From the NCBI GenBank assembly GCA_937901805.1, contig CALDJI010000010.1, positions 1 to 6,355 of the forward strand: a DNA stretch of 6,355 nt, in the 5' to 3' direction. The notes below the pieces were generated by a model. That model worked only from the letters and a program-made list of their open reading frames with translations, had not been told where the DNA came from and did not search any database. The position numbers and the translations under genes were made by a program. Source of the stretch: an uncultured Clostridia bacterium. Lineage in GTDB: Bacteria > Bacillota > Clostridia > Oscillospirales > Ruminococcaceae. Below are positions 1 through 5,897 of this stretch, piece by piece; within the stretch, counting starts at the first letter, position 1, and each line of letters begins with the position of its first letter.

Positions 1-101
1 CACCTGCAGGAGGCTGCAGCTGCTGCGACATGTGCAGCGGCCTTATTTGTACCGACTGTTGCTGTGAATGTATGGGCGGAGATTTAATTTCCTGCTGTTA
101 A
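1..101 (+). CDS. C-terminal end of a cysteine-rich protein (DUF5685-like?), 5' truncated
   Basis: The only biologically convincing frame at the left edge starts its first full codon at position 3 and ends with TAA at 99-101. It gives 32 residues, 11 of them cysteines, including CSCCDMC, CTDCCCECMGGD and a final CC. Clustered Cys with a CxCxGGD-type end resembles the C-terminus of clostridial DUF5685-type proteins, whose function is unknown; that assignment is from memory and tentative. Cysteines at this density suggest metal binding (zinc or Fe-S) or disulfides, but the ligand cannot be told from sequence. The stop is 17 nt before the next gene, whose ribosome site starts almost at this stop, so the two are probably co-transcribed. 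The other two frames over these bases also stay open briefly but give unremarkable peptides. Confidence 0.7.
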   Translation, partial: PAGGCSCCDMCSGLICTDCCCECMGGDLISCC

Positions 102-118
102 AAAGAGGTGGCTGCACA

Positions 119-637
119 GTGAAAAAGAGTTCCAAAATTTCTCTTTGTGGCATGATGTGTGCACTTAGCATCGTTTTTATGTTTTTGACCGGCGTATTTC
201 CCTATGCCACCTATGCCCTTCCGGCTCTGGCTGGGCTGACACTAATTGTTTTAGTAATAGAAACCAGTAAAAAATGGGCGTTCGTTGCCTATCTGCTGAT
301 TGCCCCGGACAGGATGGCTGTTTTGCTGTTTATGATCTTTTTCGGGTATTATCCTATCCTGAAATCCATGATTGAAACCAGATGGAGACGAATTTCAGAG
401 TGGGTTTGCAAACTTTTGCTTTTTAATGCCGCTGTAGGCGCTGCTTATCTTTTGATGCAGTTCTTTGTTTCTGCGGAAGATATTTTTGTAATGTTTGGAA
501 AATATGGCATACTGGGCATTATCGTAGGAATTCTATTCCTGAATGTTGTATTCGTCATCTATGATATTGCTGTTTCACGGGTGATTACCGCATACATACA
601 CTGGTTTCGTCCCAGGTATCTTCGAAAACTCCGTTAA
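119..637 (+). CDS. Small polytopic membrane protein, function unknown
   Basis: This is a 172-residue, very hydrophobic protein with about five membrane segments (roughly residues 10-28, 32-48, 52-78, 97-116 and 126-150) and a basic C-terminus (WFRPRYLRKLR). I recognise it only as a conserved clostridial hypothetical membrane family whose signature is the PALAGL stretch (35-40) and FFGYYPILK (74-82). Its size and compactness recall ECF-transporter S components, but no substrate motif is visible, so I do not assign one. The GTG at 119 is chosen because AGAGGTGG at 104-111 lies 7 nt before it. An upstream ATG at 68 would overlap the preceding gene and lacks a ribosome site. The loop before APDRMAVLL seems shorter than I remember for the family, which could be a small internal deletion. 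Confidence 0.85.
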   Translation: MKKSSKISLCGMMCALSIVFMFLTGVFPYATYALPALAGLTLIVLVIETSKKWAFVAYLLIAPDRMAVLLFMIFFGYYPILKSMIETRWRRISEWVCKLLLFNAAVGAAYLLMQFFVSAEDIFVMFGKYGILGIIVGILFLNVVFVIYDIAVSRVITAYIHWFRPRYLRKLR

Positions 638-672
638 AAAGGGTGTACAGAAATTTCTGTACACCCTTTTTT
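635..672. terminator. Bidirectional rho-independent terminator
   Basis: A perfect inverted repeat spans 641-666 (GGGTGTACAG, AAATTT centre, CTGTACACCC). It is preceded by five A's (636-640) and followed by a T run (667-672), so it can end transcription on both strands. It serves the membrane protein gene (+), whose stop is at 637, and the convergent eetB-like gene (-), whose stop is 44 nt away at 716. Confidence 0.93.
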
Positions 673-715
673 ATGCAATACTTTCGGGTAATATCTTCTC
701 CCGGATTGTCCAAAA

Positions 716-1249
716 CTATCGGCTTTTCAGATCCGAAAACACCGTAATATTTTTTAATGGCGGCAGCAATGCAAAAAAGAGCACCGAAGTTAGGTACCCC
801 ATAAAAATACCGGACAAAAGCAGAACCGGCGCATAAGCAAAAGTTGTCAGGGAAGCCAGCAACAGTGATGAAATTATCAACTGACCTATATTGTGTCCAA
901 CCGCCCCGCAGATGCTGATAAACCGCAATGTAAAGCGGGCTTTTTTATTTTGAATGAAAAATGCCATTACCAGAAGGGAAAAAACACCTCCGCCCGCGCT
1001 CATCAATCCAGCGACAGCGCCTCTGGTCAGCAGTACAAACCCCGATTTCAAAACCGTAATCATTACTGCTGAGGGTATCCCCAAAAATACTGCTGAAAAC
1101 ATTGTAACAAGATTGGATAACCCTAATTTCACCCCTGGAGGCAAAAAAAATGATGTGGGGATCAAACTTTCGATAAAGGAAAAAGCACATGCCAGGGCAA
1201 ACAAAAGTCCTAGCCTGGCTACTGTCCGGCTTTTTTGATTTGCCGTCAT
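716..1249 (-). CDS. Gx transporter family membrane protein (EetB-like)
   Basis: This 177-residue polytopic membrane protein belongs to the Gx transporter family (Pfam 'heptaprenyl diphosphate synthase component I', PF07456). Visible family marks are PPGVKLGLSN (about 37-46), a glycine-rich stretch RGAVAGLMSAGGG (76-88) and GAVGHNIGQL (115-124). Five to six membrane helices cover most of the length. The old synthase name is misleading: the fold is ECF-S-like and no prenyl-synthase motif is present. In Listeria a protein of this kind (EetB) is needed with EetA for flavin-based extracellular electron transfer; its molecular role is unsettled. Here it follows the NusG-II gene by 14 nt, with GGGGGA placed 7 nt before its ATG, so the two form an operon. 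It is full length for the family. Confidence 0.88.
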   Translation of the reverse strand: MTANQKSRTVARLGLLFALACAFSFIESLIPTSFFLPPGVKLGLSNLVTMFSAVFLGIPSAVMITVLKSGFVLLTRGAVAGLMSAGGGVFSLLVMAFFIQNKKARFTLRFISICGAVGHNIGQLIISSLLLASLTTFAYAPVLLLSGIFMGYLTSVLFFALLPPLKNITVFSDLKSR

Positions 1250-1263
1250 TTCAGCTTCCCCCT

Positions 1264-1644
1264 TTACCCAATTGAAATATGGTTACTCCCGATAGAACGG
1301 ACAACAACTCCTGCAGGCAGGCAAACTGCCGTAGCGGAGTCCTCCGGCACTTTTCCAAAGCCTTCACACAATTTATCCGGACACTGTGAATGGACAAAAG
1401 AAATCCCTTCTCGGGTCACATGCAATGTGACCGGATAGGCAGAATCAATCCGTATTTCATACTCCCCTATTACTCGTTCTAAATCCACTGTGCGATAATG
1501 CTGCCCATCTACAGTAATCTCTACCATTTTGCCGGGCTGTCGAAAAAAGGCCAAAAAGCAGGCCAATGTCCCTAACAGAATACAAATAACTACGATTGCC
1601 GCACTTTCTGTTTTTGTCATTTTCTTCTTTGTGATATCAATCAT
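1264..1644 (-). CDS. NusG domain II-containing membrane-anchored protein (EetA-like)
   Basis: This is a 126-residue protein with one N-terminal membrane anchor (about residues 14-34) and an extracytoplasmic NusG domain II (PF07009; about 38-125). The family pattern CPDKxC...CLP is present as CPDKLC (Cys88, Cys93) and CLP (Cys108). Despite the name this is not the transcription factor NusG: there is no NGN or KOW domain. Stand-alone anchored NusG-II proteins occur beside Gx transporters, ApbE flavin transferases and quinone genes; the Listeria counterpart is, as I recall, EetA. The ATG at 1644 has a modest GGGGA site 6 nt upstream; an internal ATG at 1620 is a weaker alternative. It is first in a two-gene operon driven by the promoter at 1694-1722. 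The cysteines may bind metal or form a redox pair, which is inference. Confidence 0.87.
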   Translation of the reverse strand: MIDITKKKMTKTESAAIVVICILLGTLACFLAFFRQPGKMVEITVDGQHYRTVDLERVIGEYEIRIDSAYPVTLHVTREGISFVHSQCPDKLCEGFGKVPEDSATAVCLPAGVVVRSIGSNHISIG

Positions 1645-1665
1645 GATATTTCCCCAATTGTTTTG

Positions 1666-1695
1666 ATAAAATCCTTATAGTATCAGGATCTTTAT
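1666..1695 (-). repeat. Imperfect inverted repeat over the start site of the eetA-like operon
   Basis: ATAAAATCCT (1666-1675) and AGGATCTTTAT (1685-1695) are inverted copies with one bulged base, separated by 9 nt. The right arm touches the -10 box and the left arm lies in the transcribed leader. Position and symmetry fit an operator or a leader hairpin; no known regulator box is recognised. Confidence 0.35.
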
Positions 1696-1722
1696 TATAG
1701 CACACCGATATTTACTCTGCAA
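1694..1722 (-). promoter_or_regulatory. Sigma-A type promoter of the eetA-eetB-like operon
   Basis: Read on the minus strand, TTGCAG (plus 1717-1722) is followed after exactly 17 nt by a perfect TATAAT (plus 1694-1699). Transcription would start near 1687, giving a leader of about 43 nt before the ATG at 1644. Confidence 0.82.
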
Positions 1723-1760
1723 AAACTCTTTATCTAAGCAAATTCAATTTTTTTGAAACA

Positions 1761-1784
1761 TATAAATAAGATCAACAAGGAGGG
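1761..1784 (+). promoter_or_regulatory. Possible -10 box and strong ribosome site of the deacetylase gene
   Basis: AAGGAGGG at 1777-1784 sits 7 nt before the ATG at 1792 and decides that start over the in-frame TTG at 1753. A TATAAA lies at 1761-1766, but no acceptable -35 box is found 16-18 nt upstream. If it is a promoter it may depend on an activator or on an alternative sigma factor. Confidence 0.45.
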
Positions 1785-1791
1785 TGCTCAA

Positions 1792-2712
1792 ATGGTCATA
1801 AAGCTCCGATCTCGTTTCTTGATCATACTTTTATGTGTTGTCATTGCAATTAGCCTGATCCCCTGTGGGGGGAAAGCAATATCTGTTTTTATTGATAACC
1901 GGACGATCCCTGTCGCAGACAGCGGAATAGAATTACCGGTTTTGATGTATCATCACATGCTCAAAAGCAGTAAACTGCTCGGGAATTATACCATTACCCC
2001 AACAGAATTTGAAAACGACCTGAAATACTTGAAAGAGCATGGGTATACTTGTGTGACAGTGCAGGATCTGATCTCTTTTTGCGAAGAGCAGGCCGCCCTT
2101 CCCGAAAAACCTGTCATGATCACTTTTGATGACGGATATGAAAGTGTTTATGAATATGCCTATCCCCTTTTAAAACAATACGGTATGAAAGCAGTCGTCT
2201 CCATTATCGGATATTATACGGATCTTTACTCAAAGACAGAGGATAAACATATCAATTACTCCCATCTTACCTGGTCTCAACTGCGGGAAATGACAGAATC
2301 CGGTGTGTTTGAAATACAAAACCACACTTATAACATGCATGGGAGCAGCACCAGAAAAGGGCTGAGAAAAAAAGACGGGGAAACAGAAGAGGAATACCGG
2401 AGTTCTGTTTGTGCGGACATCATTCAGGTACAAAACGAAATGAAAAAGAACCTGGGAATCACGCCAACCGCTTTTACATATCCATTCGGTTATATCACAA
2501 AAACCTCAAAAGAAATTATAAAAGATCTGGGGTTTCAAGCCAGTTTTTCCTGTGAAGAGGGTATTAACGTCCTGTCTGGAAATCCAGAGGAACTCTACCT
2601 GCTCATGCGCTATAATCGTGTCCATAACATCTCGACAGAACAATTCATGAATAAAGTTTTGAAAGGAAAACGCCGGAAACCTATTCCACTTACTCAACAA
2701 TCACCGCTATAA
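1792..2712 (+). CDS. Membrane-anchored or secreted polysaccharide deacetylase (NodB domain)
   Basis: This 306-residue protein is a carbohydrate esterase 4 (PF01522) family member, expected to remove N-acetyl groups from cell-wall or extracellular polysaccharide outside the membrane. Residues 4-30 form a signal or anchor (basic KLRSR, then hydrophobic 9-24). The catalytic domain shows LMYHHM (51-56), motif 1 TFDDGY (111-116, with base Asp113 and metal ligand Asp114), motif 2 HTYNMH (168-173), and motif 3 as FTYPFG (218-223) instead of the usual RxPY/FxxPyG form. SFSCEEG (241-247) and LMRYNR (281-286) stand where motifs 4 and 5 are expected. The motif 2 histidines are five apart rather than the textbook four; this HTYxMH variant is, as I recall, normal in this clostridial group. 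The exact substrate cannot be told. It is monocistronic, divergent from the eetA-like operon. Confidence 0.9.
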   Translation: MVIKLRSRFLIILLCVVIAISLIPCGGKAISVFIDNRTIPVADSGIELPVLMYHHMLKSSKLLGNYTITPTEFENDLKYLKEHGYTCVTVQDLISFCEEQAALPEKPVMITFDDGYESVYEYAYPLLKQYGMKAVVSIIGYYTDLYSKTEDKHINYSHLTWSQLREMTESGVFEIQNHTYNMHGSSTRKGLRKKDGETEEEYRSSVCADIIQVQNEMKKNLGITPTAFTYPFGYITKTSKEIIKDLGFQASFSCEEGINVLSGNPEELYLLMRYNRVHNISTEQFMNKVLKGKRRKPIPLTQQSPL

Positions 2713-2713
2713 C

Positions 2714-2758
2714 ATAAAGAATACGGAAGGAATCAAAGATTCCTTCCGTATTCTTTAT
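2714..2758. terminator. Bidirectional terminator, perfect 21-bp stem
   Basis: Arms 2714-2734 and 2738-2758 are perfect reverse complements around a 3-nt AAA loop. The outer arm ends are A/T rich (ATAAAGAATA / TATTCTTTAT), so the U-rich part lies in the stem itself. The hairpin begins 2 nt after the deacetylase stop (+) and contains the stop codon of the M23 gene (-, 2755-2757). Confidence 0.85.
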
Positions 2759-3801
2759 CCCTCGCCAGCATGGTTTAAGACTGCCGGATCGGTAAATGGA
2801 TATTTCCGATAATACTCTTTCTCCTGTTTATAAACGGAAGTTCTGTGTTTTTCCAGCAGTTCAACCAAATCATAGACGTCTATCCAGATTTCATGATCCC
2901 CTTCCTTTTGAGATTCGTCAAAAATCAGCTGCAAACCAAAATGGAGATGAGGGACGTTCATACCATTCACATTTTCCTGCGTGCTATATCCTGTCATCCC
3001 AAGATAACCAATGACATCTCCAGCCGTTACTATCTGTCCCTCTTGCAGACCTTCAGCATATGGATGATCTTTTCTTAAGTGAGCGTAGTAATAATACCGC
3101 TTTTTATCAAAACTGCGAATACCAATTCTCCATCCTCCGTACTGATTCCAGCCTATGCACTCTACAATTCCGGATTCCACTGCGGTAATTGGCGTTCCAA
3201 TACTGCCCAGTAAATCATTTCCCAGATGTCTGCGCTGAAATCCATAACTCCGGGAATTCCCAAAATCTTCATAATGAGAATAATTGTACCCCTGGGCAAT
3301 CGGTGAAAACGCCTTTAATCCATAACTCTTCCGGATTTCTTTGTTTCCATTTTCATCTTCTAGTTCCACAGCATAACTTCCAACCAGACCTCCAAGTACA
3401 GCGGAATACGCCTGATAATAGTAATCGTAATATTCCATATCCGCTGTGATTTCTGCCTGTGTTTTTCCCTCACGACGTTTCGCAAAATAGACGTCCATAT
3501 CTTTTGCTTTATAGCGGGAGAAATCCCCGCCATATTTTGCTCCTAAATACGCCAGGGTCTGTATCCATGGAATCGGGTCTTTTTGATTATGCGTTGCAAT
3601 ATCCTCATCCAGTGCTTTTTGCAGTGCAGAATAGCAGACATCGAATTCCACCCATTTGATGTAGTTTTTCTTTTCCTCTTTCGCATCTGCCCCAGATACC
3701 TGAACTGCCAGCATGACAAATACAGCCACTGCACATATGGAAAGGACAGAAATCAAAATCCATTCGTTTCGCCGCACCCCTCTTCGAGTTTCCAAAAGCA
3801 T
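2755..3801 (-). CDS. Membrane-anchored M23 family metallopeptidase (LytM-type)
   Basis: This is a 348-residue zinc endopeptidase of the LytM/M23 class, predicted to cut or bind peptidoglycan cross-bridges outside the membrane. One membrane segment covers about residues 14-36. A conserved N-terminal region of unknown function follows (YIKWVEFDV at 47-55, through a Tyr-rich DYYYQAYSAVLGG near 126-138). The C-terminal LytM core has all expected residues: HxxxD (His192, Asp196), AHL (His241) and HxH (His285, His287). The whole layout matches a clostridial M23 subfamily that I recognise from memory. Start: AAAGGA (plus 3808-3813) lies 6 nt before the ATG at 3801; a GTG one codon upstream would be too close to it. 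The gene is monocistronic, with only about 40 bp between its start and the terminator behind it, and ends convergently with the deacetylase. Confidence 0.93.
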   Translation of the reverse strand: MLLETRRGVRRNEWILISVLSICAVAVFVMLAVQVSGADAKEEKKNYIKWVEFDVCYSALQKALDEDIATHNQKDPIPWIQTLAYLGAKYGGDFSRYKAKDMDVYFAKRREGKTQAEITADMEYYDYYYQAYSAVLGGLVGSYAVELEDENGNKEIRKSYGLKAFSPIAQGYNYSHYEDFGNSRSYGFQRRHLGNDLLGSIGTPITAVESGIVECIGWNQYGGWRIGIRSFDKKRYYYYAHLRKDHPYAEGLQEGQIVTAGDVIGYLGMTGYSTQENVNGMNVPHLHFGLQLIFDESQKEGDHEIWIDVYDLVELLEKHRTSVYKQEKEYYRKYPFTDPAVLNHAGEG

Positions 3802-3840
3802 CACCTATCCTTTATCCCATTTATACTGCCTAAAGGATCT

Positions 3841-3892
3841 AGTTATTACGAAAAAAGAGGCCCCCGAGGGAGCCTCCTTTTTCGTAATAACT
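3841..3892. terminator. Strong terminator after azlCD, nearly symmetric
   Basis: Arms 3841-3861 and 3872-3892 pair over 21 positions with one A/C mismatch, and a CCC/GGG step extends the stem inward. On the minus strand the GC-rich core is followed by a T6 run, as expected for ending the azlCD transcript whose last stop is at 3896. The plus strand also has a T5 run after the core, so it is potentially bidirectional. Confidence 0.9.
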
Positions 3893-3895
3893 GAC

Positions 3896-4246
3896 CTAGG
3901 CCAAAAAAGGAATATACGGGACAACCAATCCGACCACATATACTGCCGCTACAGAGCTGAGAGCCACTGTAAATAGTCCTTTTCCGTAATAAGACAAAAT
4001 CAATGCTACCAAAAAACCAGAAAACGCAGTAATGAAACTTGCCAGGGTCATTGCTCCGTTACTGGTCGAATACAAGACCTCTGGAAAAGTCATTGCCGCC
4101 AGGACTGCATAGGGAATATAGGCCAAGAAAGACTGAAAAAAGCGATTTTTGATTTTCCTTCGAAACACAGCTATCGGAAGCATACGCAGCAAATAGGTGA
4201 CAAAGGCCATTAGAAAAATGCAAAATAAGATTCTGGAAAACTTCAT
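3896..4246 (-). CDS. azlD: AzlD family branched-chain amino acid exporter subunit
   Basis: This is a 116-residue membrane protein with about four helices, the usual AzlD size (PF05437). Family marks are the N-terminal FVTYLLRMLPIAVF (about 15-28) and FLAYIPYAVLAAMTFPE (40-56). AzlD is the small partner of AzlC; the pair exports branched-chain amino acids or analogues such as azaleucine, as shown for BrnFE/AzlCD homologues. Its ATG overlaps the azlC TGA as ATGA (4243-4246), a sign of translational coupling. GGAGGTGG stands just upstream inside the azlC reading frame. A longer reading frame running back to 4558 in the same phase is only a shadow of azlC. The substrate here is inferred from family only. 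Confidence 0.9.
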   Translation of the reverse strand: MKFSRILFCIFLMAFVTYLLRMLPIAVFRRKIKNRFFQSFLAYIPYAVLAAMTFPEVLYSTSNGAMTLASFITAFSGFLVALILSYYGKGLFTVALSSVAAVYVVGLVVPYIPFLA

Positions 4247-4974
4247 ACTCCCGCCACCTCCGTTCCCTGTCCTTCCTCCGTATCCACCGGATATCGGATT
4301 GCCATCAGGGCAGAGGCAGCCACAGCGCAGATAATGATAACCCAACCGCTGGAAACCTGATTCAGAAATGGAACCCACCGGAAAACGCAACTCAAAACAA
4401 CAGAAATGACAAGAGTATAAAAAACCGGTTTCAATTTTCTGGCCGGCGGGATTATGATGGCAAGGAACATTCCATAAATTGCAATTCCCAATGCTGTTCT
4501 TAAAGAAAACGGGAGAAGTCCCGTTGCCGTCGCCCCAATCAAGGTTCCCACTGTCCATCCAAAATACGGCATAGACATCAATCCCAAGAAATAAGTCCCG
4601 CTCACCTTACTCTGCTGCTGCATTGCAACTGCAAAAATCTCATCCGTATTGCCAAAAGCAGTGGCGCAGCGTTCCAACAGCTTCATCAGTGGATCGAGTT
4701 TCTGGGAGAGAGATAAAGACATTAACATATACCGCAAATTAACAATAAGGGTAGTCACAATCAGTTCAATATAAGAGCCTCCGTTCAAAATAAGGGCCAT
4801 GCCGGCAAACTGCCCGGCAGAAGTCATATTGGTCATAGAAATCAGCACAGCAACCCAAACCGGAAGCCCGCCCTCTGTTGCCGTCATCCCAAAAGTGAAC
4901 GATACAGAAAGATATCCCAGGCAGATGGGAATCCCGTCCTTTACTCCTTTCAAAAAGCTTTGTGAAGACGCCAT
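4243..4974 (-). CDS. azlC: AzlC family branched-chain amino acid exporter, large subunit
   Basis: This is a 243-residue polytopic inner-membrane protein of the AzlC family (PF03591). Recognisable stretches are FLKGVKDGIPICLGYLSVSF (7-26), SMTNMTSAGQFAG (46-58), NLRYMLMSLSLSQ (79-91) and TDEIFAVA (110-117). With AzlD it should form an exporter for branched-chain amino acids. Start choice: homologues begin shortly before FLKG, favouring ATG 4974 with AAAGGA about 11 nt upstream. An in-frame GTG at 5028 would add 18 residues (charged, KEKWGLILKRKKQD), but it lacks a good ribosome site and overlaps the fossil 3' end of the upstream methyltransferase. No convincing promoter is seen directly upstream, so transcription may come from the promoter at 5898-5926 through the pseudogene. 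Confidence 0.9.
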   Translation of the reverse strand: MASSQSFLKGVKDGIPICLGYLSVSFTFGMTATEGGLPVWVAVLISMTNMTSAGQFAGMALILNGGSYIELIVTTLIVNLRYMLMSLSLSQKLDPLMKLLERCATAFGNTDEIFAVAMQQQSKVSGTYFLGLMSMPYFGWTVGTLIGATATGLLPFSLRTALGIAIYGMFLAIIIPPARKLKPVFYTLVISVVLSCVFRWVPFLNQVSSGWVIIICAVAASALMAIRYPVDTEEGQGTEVAGV

Positions 4975-5017
4975 ATCCTGTTTTTTCCTTTTCAATATTA
5001 GTCCCCATTTCTCCTTG

Positions 5018-5798
5018 TTATTTGACACCGATTCTCATCCGGTAACAAAAAATGAGTTCAAAAACTTTTTTCCCCAGATATCTCTCATTACGCAACGGTA
5101 TTCCTGTGATTTTTCCCGTGCCAATTGTGGCTGGGCTTGGAGCGCAGTCTGTATCCACGCTGGCTGAGCGTCATCTGATAAAGCTGTTCCCCAGTACCTG
5201 TCTGTGAGTTGGAAAAACAATTTCCCGCGTATAGCGGAAATATCCGCTTTTCCGCATCCTGAAAAGATACCCTTCTTTCTTCCGACGCCGAAAAGGATGG
5301 AGCTTTTTCAGAACTTCCTGTTCTGATTTTTTGCCAGACGATACAACTTGACGAATGCTTTTTCTACTCTCCAATCACAAACATAATCAATCGCTGCAAA
5401 AACACTGTCTGGTTTTAGAATGCGGAACATATCCCGCAGGGCGGAAACCGATTTCATCCAATGAAACGACTGGGAACAGATGACCACGTCCGCACTTCCC
5501 CCATCCAGCCCGGTGTCCGAGGATGATCCTTCCCGGAACTCGGATCATTCGGGAAAGCATTTCTTGCCTCTTCCAGCATTTCCTGATTCGGTTCCACACC
5601 AATCTCCCTCTTTCCATACTCCTGTAAAATGAAAGTGGATAAGCCCGTTGCGCATCCCAAATCCAAAATCGTGCCGGGACAATACCCGAAATATTTTTGA
5701 ATTAATTCTATTGGAAAATTGGGCAATACAGGTCTCGCCAAATGGTAGATTTCTGTAAGACCATCAAATTTGCTGTCGTTATTTTCTTCCCGCACCAT
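5018..5798 (-). pseudogene. Class I SAM-dependent methyltransferase, broken by several frameshifts
   Basis: The intact 5' part starts at ATG 5798 (AAAGGG 6 nt upstream) and reads about 86 residues with SAM motif I ILDLGCATG (44-52) and the acidic GVEP (67-70). Homology then continues in other frames. After a shift near 5542 it runs as EFREGSSSDTG...ADVVICSQSFHWMKS...RILKPDS...AIDYVCDWRVEKAF, stopping at 5308. After a shift in an A6 tract (5327-5332) it runs as EQEVLKKLHPFRR...YTREIVFPTHRQVLGNSFIR, stopping at 5171. After further shifts near 5150-5175 it runs as ALQAQPQLARE...EYRCVMRDIWG, stopping at 5035. A last shift near 5040 leads to RMRIGVK and TAA at 5018. The assembled product, about 255 residues, is a normal size for this family. 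At least four net frame changes make a functional protein very unlikely unless the base calls are poor. Substrate unknown. Confidence 0.85.
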
Positions 5799-5855
5799 TG
5801 ATATCCCTTTCCTATTCACGCATCGTTTTCCCACACATGGATATAAGAACTCTTT

Positions 5856-5869
5856 AGATTTATAAATCT
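5856..5869. repeat. 14-bp perfect palindrome in the methyltransferase leader
   Basis: AGATTTATAAATCT is fully self-complementary. It lies about 20-35 nt downstream of the predicted start site of the promoter at 5898-5926, a place where a repressor dimer could bind. No known operator matches, and A/T-rich palindromes also arise by chance. Confidence 0.25.
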
Positions 5870-5897
5870 GCGCACGAATTATGTGAAAATTTGTTTT

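Noticed and set aside
68..118. Upstream in-frame ATG start for the first membrane protein
   Set aside because: It overlaps the cysteine-rich gene and has no ribosome site, while GTG 119 has AGAGGTGG at the right distance.
945..1238. Open frames on both strands inside the eetB-like gene
   Set aside because: They are low-complexity shadows of the real gene, without ribosome sites or recognisable domains.
716..1249. Heptaprenyl diphosphate synthase component I as a functional name
   Set aside because: This is a historical family label; no prenyl-synthase motif or partner gene is present, and the protein is a polytopic membrane protein.
1792..1884. Lipoprotein signal in the deacetylase (Cys25 in SLIPC)
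   Set aside because: Proline before the Cys does not fit the lipobox; a plain signal peptide or membrane anchor is more likely.
2796..3894. Plus-strand open frames opposite the M23 peptidase
   Set aside because: The minus-strand gene has complete catalytic motifs and a good ribosome site; the opposite frames have neither.
4247..4558. N-terminal extension of AzlD in its own frame
   Set aside because: This stretch is the azlC coding region read out of frame; AzlD has a good ATG and ribosome site at 4246 and normal family length.
5171..5617. Short minus-strand open frames read as separate small genes
   Set aside because: The parts that resemble known protein (EQEVLKK to GNSFIR) are fragments of the frameshifted methyltransferase, and the frame at 5387-5617 is a shadow with no homology seen.
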